Origin: Desulfogranum marinum
Lineage (GTDB): Bacteria > Desulfobacterota > Desulfobulbia > Desulfobulbales > Desulfobulbaceae
Reading direction: 5' to 3'
Length of the DNA stretch: 64,000 nt
Assembly (NCBI RefSeq): GCF_016918565.1
Contig: NZ_JAFFQD010000024.1
Coordinates: forward strand, 20,782 to 84,781
Part shown: positions 1 to 9,476 of the stretch, piece by piece
How the letters are laid out: each line of letters opens with the position of its first letter
How positions within the stretch are numbered: the first letter of the stretch is position 1
Position numbers and translations under genes: made by a program
The notes under the pieces: model-generated
The model's input: only the letters and a program-made list of their open reading frames with translations
Databases searched by the model: none
What the model was told of the DNA's origin: nothing

Positions 1-1
1 C

Positions 2-1489
2 AAAGGCGCAGAAGTTATCCGCATGATGCATACTTTACTCGGTGCCCAGGGGTTTAGAAAGGGTATGGATCTCTATTTTGAACGCCACGATGGACAAGCC
101 GTAACCTGTGATGATTTTGTGCAGGCCATGGAAGATGCCAATAGCTTTGATCTCGGTCAGTTTAAAAACTGGTATAGCCAGGCTGGTACTCCCAAGCTGG
201 AGGTTACCACTTCCTTTGATGACGCGAAAAAACAATTTACAGTCCATGTGGAACAGTCCTGTCCTCCTACTCCGGAAGCTACAGAGAAAAAACCTTTTTT
301 CATGCCGCTATGTATCGGACTGCTTGATAAGCAGGGGAAGGTACTCACTCCGCAGGCAGCGTCCGGTGAATTGGCCGATGAAGCTGGAACCGTTGTGCTG
401 CCGCTGTCCAAGGAAAAACAGGATTTAGTTTTTACTGGCCTGGAGCAGGAACCTGTGCTCTCTTTTTTACGGAATTTTTCAGCTCCGGTACTGGTTGATT
501 TTCAACGCTCGCCCAAGGAGCTGGCCTTTCTCATGGCCCATGATCCTGATCCTTTTAATCGTTGGGATGCTGCCCAGGAACTCAGTCTTGCTTGTATTTT
601 GGAGCAGATTGACGAGTATAGTCCGGAAAAAAAGGTAAGCGTCGCTCCGATACTTATCGAAGGGATAAAGGCACTCTTGGAAGATACCGTAAGTGATCCA
701 GCCTTGCTTGCTATGGCCTTGATTTTGCCGTCAGAAAATTGGATCAGCCAGCAACTGGAGGTCGTTGATCCGGTGATTGTCTTTAGTGTGCGTAACCAAT
801 TTCGGGAGCAGGTTGCCAGGGAACTCGCGCCGCTGTTTGAAAAACGATATAAATCCTTGCAAACAGATAACCCGTATCAATATGAGACCCGGCAGGTTGG
901 CGAAAGAGCCTTGAAAAATTGTTGTCTCGGTTATCTCCTGGCAAACAAGACGGATGGCACCATCAATACTGGGCTGGAGCAGTATAACACAAGTGATAAT
1001 ATGACCGATACCATGGCAGCCCTGCAAAGCGTGGTTAATGCTGACCGGGAGCAGGGAGATACGCTGTTGGCCGATTTTTATAACAAATGGCATCAGGATC
1101 CCCTGGTCATGGATAAGTGGCTCATCCTGCAGGCGACCTGCATTTTACCGGGAACACTGGAGCGTGTTCGTAACCTGATGGAACATGAAGTATTCAGCCT
1201 CAAGAATCCTAACAAGGTGCGCTCATTGATAGGAGCCTTTTGTAGTGCCAACCACGCCCAATTTCACGCTGCAGACGGCAAAGGTTATGCTTTTCTTGGT
1301 GATATAATCCTTACTCTCGACCCATTAAACCCGCAGATTGCCGCCCGGTTGGCGACTCCTTTGACCCAGTGGCGTCGATATGATGTGGCCAGGCAGGAGT
1401 TGATCAAACAACAACTCAAGCGCCTGCAGGATACACCGACCTTGTCAGGAGATGTGGGAGAGATTGTCAATCGTTCTCTGCAGCAATAA
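2..1489 (+). CDS. pepN: Aminopeptidase N, C-terminal part (5' end outside window)
   Basis: The reading frame is already open at base 2, so the gene begins before the window. The visible 495 residues match the C-terminal half of the E. coli-type PepN (M1 metallopeptidase, usually about 870 residues): the stretch around residues 1-60 (KGAEVIRMMHTLLG, YFERHDGQAVTCDDF, NWYSQAGTP) is the end of the catalytic domain just after the zinc site, followed by the beta-sandwich and the all-helical C-terminal domain. The zinc motifs themselves lie upstream and cannot be checked. The enzyme removes N-terminal amino acids from peptides in the cytoplasm. It is followed 18 bases later by the acyltransferase gene on the same strand, so the two may be co-transcribed. 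Confidence 0.93.
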   Translation, partial: KGAEVIRMMHTLLGAQGFRKGMDLYFERHDGQAVTCDDFVQAMEDANSFDLGQFKNWYSQAGTPKLEVTTSFDDAKKQFTVHVEQSCPPTPEATEKKPFFMPLCIGLLDKQGKVLTPQAASGELADEAGTVVLPLSKEKQDLVFTGLEQEPVLSFLRNFSAPVLVDFQRSPKELAFLMAHDPDPFNRWDAAQELSLACILEQIDEYSPEKKVSVAPILIEGIKALLEDTVSDPALLAMALILPSENWISQQLEVVDPVIVFSVRNQFREQVARELAPLFEKRYKSLQTDNPYQYETRQVGERALKNCCLGYLLANKTDGTINTGLEQYNTSDNMTDTMAALQSVVNADREQGDTLLADFYNKWHQDPLVMDKWLILQATCILPGTLERVRNLMEHEVFSLKNPNKVRSLIGAFCSANHAQFHAADGKGYAFLGDIILTLDPLNPQIAARLATPLTQWRRYDVARQELIKQQLKRLQDTPTLSGDVGEIVNRSLQQ

Positions 1490-1507
1490 TTGGGACACTC
1501 GTTCATA

Positions 1508-2053
1508 ATGGAGTATCGTTCTACCACCCTTACCAAACAGCAATTGGACAAAGCTCTGCAGGTGGCTGTCAGGCTTCCTCACAAGCATATTCATGCCGGC
1601 AGATTGATTTTCACGCCCGAGGTCTTTCAATCTCCGGAAAGAGAGACCAATGTGATGATCAGCCGTTTTGCTCTGTTGGATTGTACCGGCTCCATCCAGA
1701 TGGGGGCATGGTCCAATATCGGGGCCAGAGTAAGGGTGTACACGCATGACCACATCCATCTGGGTAAAAGACCTTTATTGGAATTAGAAGAGGAGCATGG
1801 CGTCATCTGGCAGGACAAGAAAATAGGCAGTGACGTCTGGATTCATGATGGGTCTATAATTCTCTACCAAGTGACCCATATACCAGATGGGGTGGTAGTA
1901 GGGGCTGGATCTGTTTTAACAAAAAATCCTCAGCCTTGGGAGATCTGGGCAGGTAATCCAGCTCGAAAAGTGGGCGAGCGGCGAGATGCAGCCGATATGG
2001 AACTGCAGCGCTTGCTTAATCAACGAAAATATCGCTTGGAAGACGATGCATAA
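1508..2053 (+). CDS. Hexapeptide-repeat acyltransferase (maltose/galactoside acetyltransferase-like)
   Basis: A 181-residue protein with the left-handed beta-helix signature of bacterial O-acetyltransferases: YTHDH around residue 80, IGSDVWIHDGSIIL in the middle and VVVGAGSVLTKN, then AGNPARKVGER near the end. In this family the His of the YTHDH segment is the usual catalytic base and acetyl-CoA is the donor; the acceptor cannot be told from sequence. A TTG codon at 1490 is in frame upstream, but ATG at 1508 is preferred because the family homology begins after it; no good ribosome binding site is visible for either. It lies between pepN and a carboxylesterase gene on the same strand. Confidence 0.8.
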   Translation: MEYRSTTLTKQQLDKALQVAVRLPHKHIHAGRLIFTPEVFQSPERETNVMISRFALLDCTGSIQMGAWSNIGARVRVYTHDHIHLGKRPLLELEEEHGVIWQDKKIGSDVWIHDGSIILYQVTHIPDGVVVGAGSVLTKNPQPWEIWAGNPARKVGERRDAADMELQRLLNQRKYRLEDDA

Positions 2054-2099
2054 TCATCCACGTGACACCTTTAGATATATATTCAAGGAGAATTACACC

Positions 2100-2759
2100 A
2101 TGTCCCTCTTACCAGCCATAGAGCAAACTACCGATCCTAACCCTGATGCAGCAATTATATGGCTGCACGGTCTTGGTGCTGATGGTAATGATTTCGCGCC
2201 AATTGTCCCGGAATTGCGTCTTCCTCCGGAATTGAAAATTAAATTTATTTTTCCCCATGCGCCAAAGATTCCAGTAACCGTCAATGGCGGATATGTGATG
2301 CCTGCCTGGTTTGACATTTTTGAGATGGATATCAACAGGAAAGTCGATACGACGCAGTTGATGGCCTCTGCCGAAAAGGTAAGAGGTTTTGTTGACGCCG
2401 AAATTGAGCGGGGAATTGCCAGTGAGCGGATTTTGTTGGCTGGGTTTTCCCAGGGGGGAGCGGTTGCTTATCAGTTGGCCTTGACCTACCCGGAACCACT
2501 GGGCGGTCTGTTGGCAATGTCCACCTATTTTGCCACCAGTGAGACTATTGAGCGAAATCAGGCAAACGCAAATATTCCCATCGAGATTCAGCATGGTACC
2601 CTGGATCCAGTGGTCCCTGAGCCTTTGGGCATAAAGGCGGCGGAAGAACTCACTGCTCTAGGCTACAAGGTCCAGTATAGAACCTACCCGATGGAGCATA
2701 ATGTTTGTCCGCAGCAGATCGGTCATATCTCAGCCTGGCTGCAGGGGCGGCTGGGGTAA
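2100..2759 (+). CDS. Carboxylesterase / lysophospholipase-like alpha/beta hydrolase
   Basis: A 219-residue protein of the phospholipase/carboxylesterase family (EstB/YpfH/acyl-protein thioesterase type), the usual length for the family. The nucleophile serine sits in GFSQGG, the acid in HGTLDPVVP and the histidine in the terminal MEHNV; the oxyanion-hole motif LHGLGADGNDF is near the N-terminus. It should hydrolyse small carboxylic or lysophospholipid esters in the cytoplasm. The start at 2100 is chosen over an earlier in-frame ATG at 1986 because AAGGAG is placed about 9 bases before it and the family homology starts there. It shares direction with the acyltransferase upstream and converges on the psiE-like gene. 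Confidence 0.88.
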   Translation: MSLLPAIEQTTDPNPDAAIIWLHGLGADGNDFAPIVPELRLPPELKIKFIFPHAPKIPVTVNGGYVMPAWFDIFEMDINRKVDTTQLMASAEKVRGFVDAEIERGIASERILLAGFSQGGAVAYQLALTYPEPLGGLLAMSTYFATSETIERNQANANIPIEIQHGTLDPVVPEPLGIKAAEELTALGYKVQYRTYPMEHNVCPQQIGHISAWLQGRLG

Positions 2760-2843
2760 TAAAAGCACTGCTTATGTGGCTGGTCAACTTCACCCCGGCA
2801 GAGGCCCGGTCCTGGTTGTCTTCGCTGTATAGTTACGTTTTTT

Positions 2844-3293
2844 TCACGATTCCTGGTGACTGGAATCAGGTATTTTATGGACAACGTAGTACGTTATTCC
2901 AGTTGCAAGCAATACCGCTGCCGTGCCCAATACATACATAGGTGACAACTCGTCAAAATCTAAAATAATGACTTTTCTGGCAATAGCCATGAGTGCGGTA
3001 GCAAGGACAATTTTTACATGTATAACGTTATCCCTTAGGTAGAGAATGATATTTTGGAAAATTTCTATGGCGATTAAGACGACCATGAATGCTCCGAAAG
3101 TTGCTAAAATGTCACTTATACTTAACACAAAGGCAGGGGGAGCAATGATTTTTTGATAAATCATCCATGCCACATCAATCACGCCTAAAAAGATGATAAT
3201 TGTCATTAAAAAGCTGAGTGCTTTCAGGCATAAATGAATGATCTTTTTTAATGCCCAAAGGACACGGTCATCTTTTCTGTGGAGATCTTTCAT
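2844..3293 (-). CDS. PsiE-like integral membrane protein (phosphate-starvation-inducible family)
   Basis: A 149-residue inner-membrane protein with four hydrophobic segments at about residues 20-45, 55-80, 88-112 and 115-140, matching the PsiE family in length and pattern (LSISDILATFGAFMVVLIAIE; ARKVIILD; ITYYVVH). In E. coli PsiE is induced by phosphate starvation but its activity is unknown, so no function is claimed. The start lies only 4 bases after the stop of the universal stress protein gene on the same strand, so the two are almost certainly one transcript, suggesting a stress-related role. Confidence 0.8.
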   Translation of the reverse strand: MKDLHRKDDRVLWALKKIIHLCLKALSFLMTIIIFLGVIDVAWMIYQKIIAPPAFVLSISDILATFGAFMVVLIAIEIFQNIILYLRDNVIHVKIVLATALMAIARKVIILDFDELSPMYVLGTAAVLLATGITYYVVHKIPDSSHQES

Positions 3294-3297
3294 GTTT

Positions 3298-4236
3298 TCA
3301 CTCCGTGACAGGTGAGATGAAGCCGTCAGGTTTGACTGCTAAAACACTACATTTTGTTTCCGTCAATATCTTTTCCGCACTGTTTCCTATTAAGAGGCCG
3401 GGTATACCTGAGCGGGCGATACTCCCCATAATAAGTACATCTATCTCCAGTGAATCCATTACGTACTGGATCACCTTGCTGACTTCCCCTTCTTCCAGGT
3501 GCACATGACCGGGGGGGCCGGCTACGCCGGCTTCGGCTAAAGTTTTTTGAAACGTTTCTTCAAGAGTAGTAGCAAGGTCTTGTTTCATTTGCACAAGCTC
3601 TTGCTCCGCTACATTAAAACGGGGGCTCCTGAGCATCACCTCGTGTGGGAGTTCCCAGGCATGAAGGTAGTGAGCTTCTCCACTTTCACGTTGCGCAAGA
3701 GAGCTTGTCAGTTCAATGATTTTTTTATTAAGCTGTTTTGTTTCATTTTCATTGGAGTTTACATCGATCGCCCCGAGCACCTTCTTAAAATCAGTCGATT
3801 GACTGCCATCAATTATCCATACCGGGCAAGGGCATTTCCGAAAAAGGCGCATAGCCAAGGCATCTTCATCTTCAGCTGTGGTGCGTTTTTTTATGACCAG
3901 GTCATGCTTATCTTGTAAAACTTTTTGGATAATTGAAACAAAATCTTTACCGTGTAAAAAACAACTCTCCACTTCAAGACCTTTCCATCTATCGGTTGAG
4001 AGGAGCTCTTGAATTGCACTCATCTTTTGAGAGGTTAACTGGTCTTCAAGTTTTTCAAATTTTGCGGACAAAAGTTTATTGAATTGTTCAAGCAATGGAT
4101 GCTCATCAGATATTCCAGCTAAGGTGACCCGGGCATTATTGAGTTTGGCTAAGTTTGCCACTTTATCCGAAACATTCGCTTCCTCGGGTGATGGTTCAGT
4201 GTCTACGACATAAAGAATATTTTTAAAACGTTTCAT
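3298..4236 (-). CDS. Tandem universal stress protein (UspE-like)
   Basis: A 312-residue protein with two UspA domains, about residues 1-145 and 155-310, like E. coli UspE. The second domain carries the ATP-binding signature G-x2-G-x9-G-(S/T)-like segment (MGSIARSGIPGLLIGNSAE), while the first domain lacks a clear one. Family members are cytoplasmic and accumulate in starvation and oxidative stress. The ATG start follows a GAGAG-like Shine-Dalgarno. It is the first gene of a two-gene unit with the PsiE-like protein and has 725 bases of non-coding DNA upstream, which contains a long hairpin. Confidence 0.85.
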   Translation of the reverse strand: MKRFKNILYVVDTEPSPEEANVSDKVANLAKLNNARVTLAGISDEHPLLEQFNKLLSAKFEKLEDQLTSQKMSAIQELLSTDRWKGLEVESCFLHGKDFVSIIQKVLQDKHDLVIKKRTTAEDEDALAMRLFRKCPCPVWIIDGSQSTDFKKVLGAIDVNSNENETKQLNKKIIELTSSLAQRESGEAHYLHAWELPHEVMLRSPRFNVAEQELVQMKQDLATTLEETFQKTLAEAGVAGPPGHVHLEEGEVSKVIQYVMDSLEIDVLIMGSIARSGIPGLLIGNSAEKILTETKCSVLAVKPDGFISPVTE

Positions 4237-4961
4237 GCTCTCGCCTCGTCATGGTTCGGATGTTTGTGCAACGTGTCAAATTAATAATATTTATAATCTT
4301 TCTTCGGTTAATTTGCACTAAAAGCAGCGGCAAAATAAAAAGATACAGTAGGAGGGTACGGCTCTGAGTGCAGTAGATCCTTGTCGTATCATAGTGATAG
4401 CATTAAGACGGCTGGGTAGCCGTATCCTCCTCTGTGGCTTGTTTGCAGGTGTTTATAATTGCTCCAATCAATAAATGATTTTTTAAAAGTGTCTTGTAAA
4501 ATGCGTTTTTTCAATCAAAATCAGGCCTGCTCCGGCGCCGATCGATATTAAGGATATTTTGAAAAGATGCTCTTGATTGGAGATAAACTACTGATACTGT
4601 TGTTCTTGTACAAAGACAAATGACTGGGGCAGGCCGCAGTCCCCGTGTTATTTTATGGTTTGTAGAAAGTGAATGCGAATACCCTGTGGCAAGTCACCCA
4701 ATCAAATAGTGATGCTCAGCGGGATTTTCGAAGGGAGCAGGGAGCTGTGCTGTATAGATCTTGTTCGATTTGAAATGTTGGTTTTCGTTTCGATATTGGC
4801 CAGATTCTTTTCAAATTTTGCCACACGCCGCCTTTCAGATTGTTTCGTCCGTCGGGCAAAGGAAGAGTGGTGAAAATGTCTTGATAGGCTTCAATTTTCA
4901 GCTCATAAATCTGCAGAGATAATTTAAGGGACTCAGCTGCTTTCCCTCGGTGGGAGATAAG
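4237..4961. other. Non-coding gap between usp and tctA
   Basis: No convincing protein-coding frame is visible on either strand over 725 bases; the longest frame (66 codons on the plus strand) has no recognisable homology and no ribosome binding site. The gap is the upstream region of the usp-psiE unit and the downstream region of the tct operon (both minus strand). The only strong structure is the long inverted repeat at 4345-4435, listed separately. Confidence 0.6.
4345..4435. repeat. Long imperfect inverted repeat (18-19 bp arms)
   Basis: Arms at 4345-4363 and 4418-4435 are reverse complements except for one G:U-type mismatch and one bulged base; the core is AGGAGGGTACGGCT against AGCCGTATCCTCCT. 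The loop is 54 bases. There is no T-run, so it is not a standard terminator. It could be a structured untranslated leader of usp, an undiscovered small RNA or the fossil of a small mobile element. Confidence 0.6.
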
Positions 4962-6461
4962 TTATTCCGGCTTACCCTTGGATTTTAACCCAAACCATAT
5001 AGCAGAAACTATTGCTAAAATAAATAAAAGTAAGGCTACCGGGTGGGATAGGAGAATAGTCAGATCGCCATCTATGATATTAAGGGACTGTGATAGAGAT
5101 AGCTCAAACCGCTCACCAAGAAAAAAAGCTATCACAAACACTATCACTGAGTACCCGAAGGAACTCATCAGGTACCCCAGGAGGGCAAAAACAAACATCA
5201 CCGCAACTCCAAACAGGCCACCCGTTGCGAGGTAGACCCCGGTCATGCAGAGTAAAAGGGCCGCTGGAAATATTATAGACTCAGGCGCTTGAATAACGCG
5301 GGCCCAGAGACGAAGCCCCAGTAAGCCTGAAACCAGGTTGAGGACATTTGCCATGAGAAGCGTGCCGAACAACCCATAAATTAGCTGCCCCTGTTCCTGA
5401 AAAAGAAGTGGTCCCGGTTGAATACCGTGGATCATCAATGCACTGATAATAAGGGCTGCAGCAAGATTACCAGGTATTCCTAAGGTGAGCAGTGGGATCA
5501 AATTCGCACCGGCGACAGCTGAGTTTGCAGATTCTGTTGCTGCTACACCATGTATGTTTCCTTTGCCAAAGCTCTTGGGATCTGCTGAAGCCTGCTTTGC
5601 TGTTGCATAGCTCAAAAAAGAAGCTGCAGATGAATCAAGGCCGGGAATAGCTCCAAGTATGGTTCCTATAACCGACCCTCTGAGTATTGTATATTTACAT
5701 GCCCAGAACTCTACAAAACTGACTCCTCGATCCGCTTTTTTTTGAGCTTTAGGAATAACAATGGCAGATTTGATCGTGCCCCGGATACGTGCCATTCTTC
5801 TCAGAATTTCGGCAACGGCCAACATGCCCAAAGCCATTGAGACCAAAGGAATGCCATCATATAATTCGAAATAACCAAAGATAAACCGTGGAGTACTGTT
5901 TTCCGGGTCAAGCCCCACCGTTGCGCAGAGCAGACCAAGCCCGGCAGATACTATTCCTTTGGCCATGGAATCACCCACCAGCCCGGCGATAATAGAAAAA
6001 GCGAAAACCATTAGGGCAAAAATTTCGATCGGTCCCATTTTCAAGGCAACCACAGCAATGAAGGGTGCCACGGTTATGAGAATAATATCACTAAAGGCAT
6101 CACCGGTTACCGAAGAGTAAAGAGCTATTTTGGTCGCTTTTTCAGGTTTTCCTTTTTTAGTCATGGGATAGCCGTCTAACGTTGTGGCGGCTGCATCCGG
6201 TGTGCCTGGAGTATTCATGAGGATTGCTGGAATAGCACCGCCAACAAGCCCACCTTTACTGACCCCCATCAGAAAGCCGATAGCTGGTAATGGGTTCAAC
6301 GTAAATGTGAACGGAATAGCAATGGCCATCGCCATCACTGGGCCAATTCCTGGTATGGCCCCAACGAGTTGGCCGACAATAATCCCGAACCAGACAAAAA
6401 ACAGGTTATGCAGGGTGAGTGCGTCTGCAAAGCCTGTCAGAATAGTATGTGTATCAATCAT
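4962..6461 (-). CDS. tctA: Tripartite tricarboxylate transporter, large permease subunit TctA
   Basis: A 499-residue polytopic membrane protein of the TctA family (usual length about 500) with around 12 hydrophobic segments. Family-typical glycine-rich stretches are visible at the N-terminus (GAIPGIGPVMAMAIAIPFTF; NTPGTPDAAATTLDGYPM) and near residue 265 (GAIPGLDSSAASFLSYA). With TctB and the periplasmic binding protein TctC it forms a secondary, ion-driven carboxylate uptake system. It is the last gene of the minus-strand operon led by the FadR-type regulator, 96 bases after tctB. The substrate is unknown; association with an arylsulfotransferase suggests an aromatic or sulfonated carboxylate, which is inference. 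Confidence 0.93.
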   Translation of the reverse strand: MIDTHTILTGFADALTLHNLFFVWFGIIVGQLVGAIPGIGPVMAMAIAIPFTFTLNPLPAIGFLMGVSKGGLVGGAIPAILMNTPGTPDAAATTLDGYPMTKKGKPEKATKIALYSSVTGDAFSDIILITVAPFIAVVALKMGPIEIFALMVFAFSIIAGLVGDSMAKGIVSAGLGLLCATVGLDPENSTPRFIFGYFELYDGIPLVSMALGMLAVAEILRRMARIRGTIKSAIVIPKAQKKADRGVSFVEFWACKYTILRGSVIGTILGAIPGLDSSAASFLSYATAKQASADPKSFGKGNIHGVAATESANSAVAGANLIPLLTLGIPGNLAAALIISALMIHGIQPGPLLFQEQGQLIYGLFGTLLMANVLNLVSGLLGLRLWARVIQAPESIIFPAALLLCMTGVYLATGGLFGVAVMFVFALLGYLMSSFGYSVIVFVIAFFLGERFELSLSQSLNIIDGDLTILLSHPVALLLFILAIVSAIWFGLKSKGKPE

Positions 6462-6557
6462 CGAGCGTGTTCTTTGTCTTGGGTTAACCTAGCTGGTCAA
6501 GTTTGGACTACAAAATATTGCTTCTCTATTGTTTTTAACTGGTAAGTAGCGTGGAGG

Positions 6558-6971
6558 TCAGGGAAGAGGTCTTTTGAGCAGAAAGTCTATGCAGAACCAG
6601 ATACATGCGGGCAACAGGGCGATTCCAGTAAAAAGCCATTTCCATCGTCGTTCTCCGATAACCCACATTAGCACCAGCATTAGTATAGGGGCGGCCATCA
6701 TGTAATTAATTGTCATCATACATAGGCCGAGAATGCCGATACAAAAAAAGAGGAGGGCCCTGAGAGCTGAACTGAGCCTAAACTCTATCCTACCCCGCGG
6801 GCAAACAGCATGGAGGATACCCGAGAGGGTAATGATAACAGCAGCAATTGAGGGGAGGGTGGCAGGCTTTAACCACCCATAATCAACAGCTTCTGTCTGG
6901 TAGGGAATTACAAAAAAGAGCAAAGCAATTCCAAAAAGCGCAACAAAAATACCTGATATGCGATTGTGCAT
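6558..6971 (-). CDS. tctB: Tripartite tricarboxylate transporter, small permease subunit TctB
   Basis: A 137-residue protein with four hydrophobic segments, as expected for the TctB (DUF1468) subunit. Segments lie at about residues 6-24, 36-52, 66-84 and 92-130. The sequence is poorly conserved in this family, so the call rests on length, membrane pattern and position between tctC (23 bases upstream) and tctA (96 bases downstream). It helps TctA form the inner-membrane channel. Confidence 0.85.
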   Translation of the reverse strand: MHNRISGIFVALFGIALLFFVIPYQTEAVDYGWLKPATLPSIAAVIITLSGILHAVCPRGRIEFRLSSALRALLFFCIGILGLCMMTINYMMAAPILMLVLMWVIGERRWKWLFTGIALLPACIWFCIDFLLKRPLP

Positions 6972-6994
6972 AAATACTACACCCTCTTGTGTTG

Positions 6995-7951
6995 CTACTG
7001 CGTCTTTGCCGCCTTAACAAGCGCTTTGATATCAACAGCTCCCTGGCTCATCATTGTGTATGTTCCTTCAGGACCAAGATTATACGCATTGGCCTGCATC
7101 GAATTCAAAAGGCTGTTCTTGACTGTTTCTGAATTAATCGCTTCATCGAACGCTTTTGCCAGGGTAGCTTTAACATTTTCAGGTAAGCCCTTTGGAGCTG
7201 CGATGTAGAAATAGGGCTCCAGGTACAGTTCAAAACCGTTTTCAATCAATGTTTTCGAATCAGGAGAGCAGGCTTGTCTGTCCTTACTCATTGAAGCGAT
7301 CATTTTTAAATCACCGCTCTCAATATATTTAACATGTTCCCCGGCTGTGCAGGCAATATCGACATGACCGCCGAGAAGACTTTGCACCTGTTCCGCACCA
7401 CTCTTATGCTTAACGAATTTGAATTTGACTCCTGCGTTTTTGGCGACAGGTTCCAGTACCAATTGCTGGGGTTTGGCATCAAATGCAACGGCAATCCCAC
7501 CTTTTTGTTTTTTGCCGTAAGCAATGAGTTCTTCAAGGGTGTTGTACGGTGCATCAGCTTTTGCGACCATACCAATCTCTCCGCGCATGATGGTGGCGAG
7601 ATAATCAAAGGTATCGATATTGAAAGGGATTTTATCGCCTCGGGAAGCCAGGTTAAGAAAAATAGGCATACTCACGCCAAGACCTAAGGTCTGGCCATCC
7701 GCCTTTTCTCGCATAAGTGAAGAGAACATGGCAATTCCTCCACCGCCAGGTTTGTTTTCTACCACTACATTCCATCCGGTATTCTCTTCAATTTTAGCGG
7801 CAACCAGCCGGCCCATGATATCTGTCGAGCCACCTGCACCAAAGCCGATCTGAAGCGTAATAGAACCCTTTGGGGACCACTCTTGACTGTGGCCCAGAGA
7901 GGGTAAAACCATAATGCACGCCAGCACAACAATAGAAAGTAACTGTTTCAT
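6995..7951 (-). CDS. tctC: TctC/Bug-family periplasmic substrate-binding protein
   Basis: A 318-residue exported protein: a signal peptide (basic start MKQ, hydrophobic 4-20, cleavage near SLGHSQ-EW) is followed by the family motif IGFGAGGSTDIMGRLVA, which forms part of the carboxylate-binding loop, and by VVENKPGGGGIAMFS. The TTT-family binding protein captures a carboxylate in the periplasm and delivers it to TctAB. The start has an AGGAGAA Shine-Dalgarno. It is 55 bases downstream of the arylsulfotransferase-like gene in one operon. Bug proteins bind many different carboxylates, so the ligand cannot be named. Confidence 0.92.
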   Translation of the reverse strand: MKQLLSIVVLACIMVLPSLGHSQEWSPKGSITLQIGFGAGGSTDIMGRLVAAKIEENTGWNVVVENKPGGGGIAMFSSLMREKADGQTLGLGVSMPIFLNLASRGDKIPFNIDTFDYLATIMRGEIGMVAKADAPYNTLEELIAYGKKQKGGIAVAFDAKPQQLVLEPVAKNAGVKFKFVKHKSGAEQVQSLLGGHVDIACTAGEHVKYIESGDLKMIASMSKDRQACSPDSKTLIENGFELYLEPYFYIAAPKGLPENVKATLAKAFDEAINSETVKNSLLNSMQANAYNLGPEGTYTMMSQGAVDIKALVKAAKTQ

Positions 7952-8006
7952 CTATTTTCTCCTGAATTGTTCATTATCTGCAATTTGCCATAAGTAAGGC
8001 ACAATA

Positions 8007-9446
8007 CTAGTTGCCATCATCGGTGTCAGAGAGAACGCAGAGAGCCGAAGACGTCTGGTAGGGAACAACGCCTTCTACCACGCTCTCTGATCTAGCTCCT
8101 CTCGGGCTTGCCCCTTCTACCCTGAAGTCAACCACATCAATGGGCTTGATGTCGACTTGGAGGGGCACCTCAACCTGGGGGATATATCCGTAGGGGTAGC
8201 GATAGGCTCTATACACCATATTCATGTTGAAGTGCTTTCCCCAGTAGGGTGAGATATATTCCCATACAAGCTCATGGGTTGCCGTTATCTCGACAATTCG
8301 ACCACCACTTCCTTCAGTGATAAGGGTGTTGCCATTGGGTAATCTTTGCGCAGCGCTTATAAAAGGACTATACAAGCGGTTGGAGTCGGTAGGATGTACC
8401 AGCCCAGCCTCATGTGGTGTGTATTGCCAAACAATTTTCAATGAAATTGGATCAAATTCAAGAACCCTGGAGTAATCTCGAAGAACATTCTTGGTGCCGG
8501 TGGGGCTAGCTGGATGACAGCCGCCATATCCGGCCCAGCCACCATTGTCATATACCAGAATATTGCCTTCCCCTGGAAGTCCTCTGGGAATCATATGAGC
8601 GTGATGCTGGCCGATTATCCACTCAAGTTCTTTTTCGGGAGTGTCGTCATAGTAGGGGCCGACCTTCCAGACAACGTCCCCTGTCTCCTTGCTGACAATG
8701 AAAATAATATTGGTTTCCCGGCCATCCACTATGATGTTGTCTGGATGAAAACGGGTGTCGCCGGCATCAAACCATTTATTAGGCCCCAGTAGCGACATGG
8801 AGTTGAGGTGCATCCAATCGCCCATGCCTCCCCCACACGGTCGCATATTCGGGTCTCGTGAAAGGGCATTGCGTGCATCTTCGCGAAAATCAAACTCATC
8901 GAAGTGATCACTACAGACCCATTCCCACAGGATTTCACCATCCCAGGAAACCTCATAGACAGTGTCATCAAGGAGATTTTTATCGCTGATAGCCTGGCAC
9001 CTGGTATTTTTATGACCGAGCAACATGGTGTTGCCCTGCTCAGTCTGCGGTTCCATTCCCGGCACATAGTAGCCGACAGGGTTACCGTCGCGTTGGTAGT
9101 CATGGTGAACCCTGGCCATCCATTGCGGCTCCTCGCCGGGGTCCTCAATGAACTCATACTTGTTAAATTTCCAGACCACATTGCCATCCCAATCAACCTG
9201 GATGAGATCACGATAGTCCTGCATACCATAAAGGGTCGAACGTTCTCCGGTATGCCCCAGAACCTGTCCTCCGGGAAGGAGCTTGTTCGGAAATCCATGG
9301 AGACCACGCCATAATTTTACCTCACCCCCATTCATATCAACGACCAGAGCACCCAGCTCTTTGGCCTGAAATACTGTGTACCCATTATAGCACTTTGAAG
9401 AATTGTAAACAGTTGTTCCTGTTGGATATATGCTTGGATATGTCAT
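8007..9446 (-). CDS. Arylsulfotransferase-like protein (ASST family)
   Basis: A 479-residue beta-propeller protein of the arylsulfotransferase (ASST) superfamily. The repeated blade pattern is visible as GNVVWKFNKYEF, GEILWEWVCSDH, GDVVWKVGPYY, LKIVWQYTPHE and HELVWEY, and the family signature HHAHMIPRGLPGEGNILVYD contains the histidine expected in the active site. Known ASSTs move a sulfuryl group from an aryl sulfate to a phenol without PAPS and act in the periplasm. Here no signal peptide is visible at the N-terminus (MTYPSIYPTGTTVYNSS), so a cytoplasmic location or a leaderless subfamily is likely. It lies in an operon between a FadR-type regulator and the tctCBA transporter. Confidence 0.82.
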   Translation of the reverse strand: MTYPSIYPTGTTVYNSSKCYNGYTVFQAKELGALVVDMNGGEVKLWRGLHGFPNKLLPGGQVLGHTGERSTLYGMQDYRDLIQVDWDGNVVWKFNKYEFIEDPGEEPQWMARVHHDYQRDGNPVGYYVPGMEPQTEQGNTMLLGHKNTRCQAISDKNLLDDTVYEVSWDGEILWEWVCSDHFDEFDFREDARNALSRDPNMRPCGGGMGDWMHLNSMSLLGPNKWFDAGDTRFHPDNIIVDGRETNIIFIVSKETGDVVWKVGPYYDDTPEKELEWIIGQHHAHMIPRGLPGEGNILVYDNGGWAGYGGCHPASPTGTKNVLRDYSRVLEFDPISLKIVWQYTPHEAGLVHPTDSNRLYSPFISAAQRLPNGNTLITEGSGGRIVEITATHELVWEYISPYWGKHFNMNMVYRAYRYPYGYIPQVEVPLQVDIKPIDVVDFRVEGASPRGARSESVVEGVVPYQTSSALCVLSDTDDGN

Positions 9447-9476
9447 TTCTGCCTGTTTCCTATGCCAGCCTGCTGA

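Noticed and set aside
4673..4873. Possible 66-codon gene in the usp-tct gap
   Set aside because: No ribosome site, no homology and codon use unlike real genes.
8729..9307. Open frame of 192 codons on the minus strand
   Set aside because: It is an out-of-frame shadow within the arylsulfotransferase-like gene, with no homology.
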